64,000 nucleotides of DNA. Source: Dipodascopsis uninucleata var. uninucleata (lineage: Eukaryota; Ascomycota; Lipomycetes; Lipomycetales; Lipomycetaceae). Of the stretch, positions 59,528 to 64,000 are shown piece by piece. A model generated the notes under the pieces. The model made no database searches. It was not told the DNA's origin and saw only the letters and a list, made by a program, of their open reading frames with translations. Each line of letters opens with the position of its first letter. Within the stretch, counting starts at the first letter, position 1. The translations under genes and the position numbers were made by a program. Location of the stretch: contig JAJLTO010000002.1 of assembly GCA_030568195.1 (NCBI GenBank), positions 1,364,001 to 1,428,000 of the forward strand. Reading direction: 5' to 3'.

Positions 59528-60674
59528 ATGAAACGAAAGGAATTAGTAAAAGTGGGCGGAGACGATTTAGATGATGGACTTGAATATACGCTTGATGACC
59601 TTGATACTGTCGATGATGATGGCGTTGTTATAGATCCGAGCGAGATCGCTTTAAATTCATCGTCGTCGGACGAAGAAGGGGCAGATAGCACAGAGGCACG
59701 AACGAAAGGAGGTGTTGATACCAGTGAAAGTAAAGCACTGAAAAGGAAAAAAGGAAAGGAAAGGATGGCTCTCAAGAAGCGAAGGAGAATGGAACTAGAG
59801 CTGACAGTGAAAAAGAATATATCGGTGACAGAGCCGAGCATTATAGCAGACTACATGATTAAGCGAGCACGTTTATGGCATCCTAAGTTGTCTCCTATTG
59901 AACTTGACGACATGTTTTCAATACCTGCCACTAATGTTTTGGATGTAAGTTCGTTTGGAATGGACCGTTTATTAGAGAACTTTGACAAGTTTCTTGGTTA
60001 CAGTAAGTGCTCATTTTATATTGCAGTATGTGAACAAGTATTAACAATTCCTACTTTTCTCCATATAGCTTGCAAGAAGATCAATATGGAAGAGGCTCCA
60101 CTACAGAAGGGGTCACCTTATGTTATTGTTCTTTGTATATCGGCCATTCGAGTCTGTGATGTCCGAAGGTAAGCTAATAATCGCTTAGTGGTCTCTCAAA
60201 ATCAACTCTTTTCTAATATCTTGATGTGCAACAGAGCAATCCCTAAACAAATTAAATCTCTGAAGATCATGTCTAAGAACAGTCTTGCAGCTGATTGTAA
60301 GACTTTGGAAGGCTACAGGTATGCATATCTTACTAGCTATTTGCTTCGGTGAATGCAGCTATTCTTAGTAGATTCTGACTTTGAGTGATTAAGTACGTCC
60401 GTCGTTATTACGACACCCCAGCGAGCGCTCTCTATTGCTGATAAAGGTAAGCGGAATTTTTCAATCTTAAGTTATCAATGTATGGACATCACTAAACTAA
60501 TTAATATGTTTATTAGGCTCTCTTAACTGCGATAATCTCAAAATAGTTATAGTTGATTCATCATTCCTCGATCCAAAAATGAGAACAGTATTAGACGATA
60601 TACCAGAGACGCTCACAGCCCTGAAGCGATTTCTAGTTGCTACATCTGGAACAGCAAAGATAGCGCTCTTTTAG
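59528..60674 (+). CDS. CMS1: Cms1-like ribosome biogenesis protein
   Basis: Nucleolar factor of the small-subunit processome, a degenerate DEAD-box-like fold. Five exons: 59528-60002, 60069-60168, 60235-60318, 60394-60446 and 60517-60674, giving 289 residues (yeast Cms1 has 291). The acidic N-terminus (DDLDDGLEYTLDDLDTVDDD) and Lys-rich stretch (KALKRKKGKERMALKKRRR) precede the core: KRARLWHPKLSPIELDDMFS, SPYVIVLCISAIRVCDVRRA, TSVVITTPQRALSIADKGSL and LKIVIVDSSFLDPKMRTVLD. The start is the ATG at 59528; the frame is open 21 bases further upstream but has no ATG there. Introns are 66, 66, 75 and 70 nt. Confidence 0.93.
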
Positions 60675-60964
60675 TATTATATTGATTTTTGGTGTTTACT
60701 TTGTAGAAATAAAGAAAAGTTGCTTGCGTTTTAAATCTATAACTGCGAAATGACATCGTAAATCAGCTCGTTGCCAGTCAAAATTTAGAGCATGTGTTCC
60801 CGATGTAAAAATTGCACCACAAAAATTCAACGCCGTCTATTGCAAAAATTCTAACTTGTACGCAATATTTTAATCATCACTAACTGGCCTTATATTCACT
60901 ATAAGACCATCCTAAAAAAAAAAAGCAAACATTCTATAGATATTTCGGTAAGCTATTATTAAGT
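60675..60964. other. Short intergenic region
   Basis: 290 bp between two + strand genes, with a poly-A run at ~60915-60925. Nothing else seen. Confidence 0.5.
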
Positions 60965-61477
60965 ATGGTATTTCCCGGGTCTGGAAGTGGTCCTGCGTCA
61001 TCAGGATCACTTAACTCACTACACCCATCAAGTTCGTCTCAGAGTCAGAATTCATCATCGATGCCATCTTCATCAACACTGAATACAACAGCAACTCAAA
61101 TGCCTACAATGAATGCTTCGTTACCTCAAAGCAATTCAGCACATACGCCAGGCGGCATCGCAACACCTGGTGCGGGTGGCATAATACTATCACCTTCAAC
61201 TCAGGTCGCAGTAGGATCAGCTACTGGAGCAAATGCTCTAAGCTCTGGACAAAGCGGTGGTCCCAAAAGCTCACTAAAAGATAATCGACATACAATAGAG
61301 TATAATCCATACTTTAGCAACCTAGTTGCAGTTAGAAACAATATGATATCGGACTTTAGCTCGAGACCATTTGATCTAGTTGAAGAGAGTAACACTGTCA
61401 TGTCAGAAAACGACGTTGCTCTGAGCCTCTCTCTTTTTGGTGCGGTGAAGAGTCAAAAACCGCCACGCATGTTCTAA
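60965..61477 (+). CDS. Hypothetical protein, 170 residues, Ser-rich N-terminus
   Basis: Not recognised. Single exon from ATG. Residues 1-~105 are almost entirely Ser/Thr/Gly/Pro/Asn/Gln/Ala, hence disordered. The last ~65 residues look more structured (DNRHTIEYNPYFSNLVAVRN, SRPFDLVEESNTVMSEND, VALSLSLFGAVKSQKPPRMF) and may be the conserved part. No signal peptide or membrane segment. It could be a small subunit of a nuclear complex, but this is a guess from composition only. Confidence 0.65.
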   Translation: MVFPGSGSGPASSGSLNSLHPSSSSQSQNSSSMPSSSTLNTTATQMPTMNASLPQSNSAHTPGGIATPGAGGIILSPSTQVAVGSATGANALSSGQSGGPKSSLKDNRHTIEYNPYFSNLVAVRNNMISDFSSRPFDLVEESNTVMSENDVALSLSLFGAVKSQKPPRMF

Positions 61478-61707
61478 AAAATCTATCGTTCTATTTGATT
61501 TTTGCTAAATTTATAGGTAATGGATAGAAAATACCATCGGCGTCTTCTTTTATTTTATTGAGCTTTTATAATTTTGCATTTGTTCAGATTTACAATGAAA
61601 TTATGATTCATAGGTGAAGTTTCATAAATGTCAACTACAGTAAATTATATCCAAATTTTCCAGTCTTCTACTGATATATTATTATTATATATATGCTAAT
61701 TCCAAAT
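61478..61707. other. Convergent 3' intergenic region
   Basis: 230 bp of AT-rich DNA with a (TAT)n-like stretch at ~61675-61695. Confidence 0.5.
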
Positions 61708-62310
61708 TTAAGCAGTTCCATCCAAGAACTTGCCGATGAAATCTTTCCGTTCGAAACGCTCAGGAAAATCTTCCTGGGCAAAGTACTTGAAAATCTGTGC
61801 CTTCTGTTTCCAGAAATTAACAGTTTCCTGTAACCAAATAAATATAATTAGTATACTTCATCCATATTAAACCACAGAAGCTTCAGTTTTCGTAATTCAT
61901 ACCTGGTATTCCATATTGCCTTGAGCAATCAATACACTAATCACTGGCAAACTCCTGACATATCGCTGACGCTCGAATTCTTGTCTAAGCTTAGCACGAA
62001 CGGTAGCCAGGCTTATATCCATCTGGTATAAACGAGTGACAGTTGGAACCTGTAAATATCAATTAGAATTAATGCATTTCCAACAATCAAGGAAATTCTG
62101 CGTCTGAATGTCATTCAACTTAATAGGTTCAGCGGAGGTGAAATTAAGTCGATCCCGACATACGCATAGTAACATCATCACTCCTTCCCTTAGCAGATTA
62201 CTTACTGATCGCAAAAATCTTCTGTATAGGTGAATTGTAGCCAATCGAGCCTTCGATGGATTTGTGAACATCTTTGTTGGCACTGCCAAATGAGTTGGCT
62301 TAGTCGGCAT
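61708..62310 (-). CDS. NDUFA6: Complex I accessory subunit NDUFA6/B14 (LYR protein)
   Basis: LYR-motif subunit of NADH:ubiquinone oxidoreductase that binds the mitochondrial acyl-carrier protein. Exons 62310-62206, 62049-61903 and 61827-61708, giving 123 residues (human 128). Introns are 156 and 75 nt. The LYR motif (ATIHLYRRFLRS) is followed across the intron by VPTVTRLYQMDISLATVRAK, then YVRSLPVISVLIAQGNMEYQ and ETVNFWKQKAQIFKYF, aligning with human [20 protein letters not shown] and the ETIKVWKQRTH block without length change. Its presence implies a complete complex I. Divergent from IMO32, another mitochondrial gene. Confidence 0.92.
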
Positions 62311-62743
62311 CTTGGTTAACGTTCTACTTTCTAAATCGCCGAAAGACGGAAAAAAATTAGTTATTTCTCTGCATTCATAATAAGTCTGGTTAAACAAGCC
62401 CCTATATTCATCTCAAATAGCTTATATACTTACCTTTTCTTTATAGTCACGTAAATCACTTTAATTGAATGGCCGTTTTGTACCGAATATATTATAAAGA
62501 TTGGTCAAGCGTCTAAAAACAAATGTGAAGACAAATATTCGTACGTAAATTTAGACGGACGCTAATTCGCTACTCATATGTTACCCGGACACCATACGAC
62601 TTCGTCGATGCTACTTCATAGAAGTAAATTATAATCATATCCCCAAAAGCATGACTAACAAAACGATATTCTACTTGATCCGAAAGTGAAATACAATATT
62701 AACTATCTAGTATAAGAGGTACAGGTATAGATTGATATATAAA
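62311..62743. other. Divergent promoter region of NDUFA6 and IMO32
   Basis: 433 bp between two mitochondrial-protein genes. AT-rich; no clear CCAAT box was found by eye. Confidence 0.5.
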
Positions 62744-64000
62744 ATGAGTTGTGAAGTTTTAAGGCAGAGGAGCCTCATAATACTAAACAATAATCGACAT
62801 TACCGAATGAACAGTCTACAATGGTCTCTTAGTAGATTTGGAACACGGCCAGTGACCGAGTTTCTTGGTATTGCACCGAAGTTATATTCTACTTCGACAA
62901 GTACTGAACCTATTAATACTGCATTTCTTAAGATTCCTGCTCCTGAAGGTGCTCAAGCTAAGAGTGCTCCAATAGTTGTACTTCATGGATTTTTAGGTTC
63001 GAAGATGAATAACAGATCTGTATGCAAGTAAGTACTACAATAATGTCCACTACGCCTTGATAGCTTGTACGAATCTCTATTTGGACGAGATAGATTTGTT
63101 ATTCTAATTGTTAATATTATTATCTAGACGATTTGCGAAAGAGTTGGGAACAACAGTGTATGCTTTGGTAAGTTTCATTTCTATAGTTTTATATGCCATT
63201 AGTCCAGATTCTAATAGACTTACTAGGATCTTCGAAATCACGGTGACAGTCCTCATACCAAAGTTCATGACTACCCTCATCTTGCTCTGGATGTGGAGAA
63301 TTTTATTGATACACACGTAAAAGAGCCTTGCGTGATATTGGGTCATTCAATGGGTGCAAAGACCGCAATGGCTGTAGCATTGCGTCGCCCAGATATTACT
63401 GATACAATGATTGCAGTGGACAATGCACCAATTGACAAGGCTGTATCATCTGAAATTCCCAGATACGTACAAGGATTACTACTTATCGAGAAACTGAAGC
63501 TTAAAAGTACCAAAGCGGCCTTTGAGTTCCTCGAGAAATATGAGAAGGTACGTCATTTCCAATCCTACAATCCGTGTTTACTTGTTATATTAACGCAAGA
63601 TACTAGAGTGCGGAAATCCGTCAGTTCCTACTTACCAATACTAAAATAATGCGAGATGGTACCGTCGGATTTAGGGTTCCCTTGAAAACTCTAGCCCGCT
63701 CACTTGATCATATTGCTGAATTTCCTTTTAATGCAGCCAAAGATCGCTACGAAGGTCCTTCACTCTTCGTGCGAGGAACCAAATCAGCTTAGTATGTAAC
63801 ATAGTTTACTTCTTTTCTTATATTTCTAATACTCTTCTATAGTGTTCCCGATGAGGCTATTCCTACAATCGGATTATTCTTTCCTAAATTCGTTTTGAAA
63901 GATGTCGATTCCGGTCATTGGGGTATGTTTCACTCTTACTTTCGAAGATACAGGATCCAATTAACCATCTCTCTTTATAGTTATTTCAGAGAAGCCAGCA
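62744..64000 (+). CDS. IMO32: Imo32/ABHD11 alpha/beta-hydrolase, C-terminus cut off by window edge
   Basis: Mitochondrial alpha/beta-hydrolase related to human ABHD11. Exons 62744-63027, 63128-63167, 63227-63547, 63607-63791, 63843-63922 and 63981-64000 (continues beyond the window). The N-terminus (residues 1-~50) is Arg/Ser/Leu-rich, a likely presequence. The hydrolase core is rebuilt by splicing: VVLHGFLGSK (oxyanion loop), DLRNHGDSPHTKVHDYPHLA, GHSMGAKTAM (nucleophile Ser), VDNAPIDKA, SAEIRQFLLTNTKIMRDGTV and the catalytic His in VDSGHW. The third intron uses a GTACGT donor and its acceptor at 63606 was chosen because it restores the family motif IRQFLLTN. The start is the ATG at 62744. 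Confidence 0.93.

Overview
The window is nuclear DNA of a fungus. Most genes carry several short introns with GTAAGT/GTATGT donors, CTAAC-, CTAAT- or CTGAC-like branch sites and TAG/CAG acceptors. Between genes the DNA is AT-rich. I place it in Dikarya, probably an ascomycete outside Saccharomycetaceae and Schizosaccharomyces. It has a Rac GTPase and a complex I accessory subunit (NDUFA6/B14), both missing from S. cerevisiae and S. pombe, and it also has PSP1, RGD1, NOP6, CMS1 and CFEM genes, which are typical of ascomycetes. A HomolD-like box upstream of RPS10 hints at a Taphrinomycotina-like promoter style. The species cannot be named from this sequence alone.

Layout. 1-22.7 kb is gene-dense: CAND1 (partial, -), MPO1 (+), ATP1 (-), COX13 (+), a dipeptidyl aminopeptidase (-), TFB2 (-), DAP1 (+), a hypothetical gene (-), CDC55/PP2A-B (+), SDE2 (-), RPS10 (+) and a second hypothetical gene (-). 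22.7-28.3 kb holds no recognisable gene. 28.3-42.1 kb carries PSP1 (+), NOP6 (+), RAC1 (-), JMJD7 (-), RGD1 (+) and an Asterix/PAT-complex gene (-). 42.1-45.9 kb is gene-poor with two microsatellites. A secreted tandem-CFEM protein (-) lies at 45.9-46.7 kb. 46.7-57.7 kb is an 11-kb gene-free zone containing several perfect short inverted repeats. 57.7-64 kb carries CENP-T (-), CMS1 (+), a hypothetical gene (+), NDUFA6 (-) and IMO32/ABHD11 (+, partial).

Nearly everything is housekeeping: respiration (ATP1, COX13, NDUFA6), ribosomes (RPS10, NOP6, CMS1), transcription/repair (TFB2), ubiquitin-ligase control (CAND1), Rho/Rac signalling (RAC1, RGD1), sphingolipid and sterol metabolism (MPO1, DAP1) and the kinetochore (CENP-T). 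Many genes sit in divergent pairs; ATP1-COX13 and NDUFA6-IMO32 pair mitochondrial genes. I saw no rRNA, tRNA, CRISPR, intact transposon or recognisable viral element. The observations most worth a second look are a 6-nt microexon in the Asterix gene, a CENP-T start codon apparently split by an intron, a secreted protein with two CFEM domains separated by a linker flanked by Kex2-type KR sites, and the inverted-repeat cluster in the large gene-free zone.
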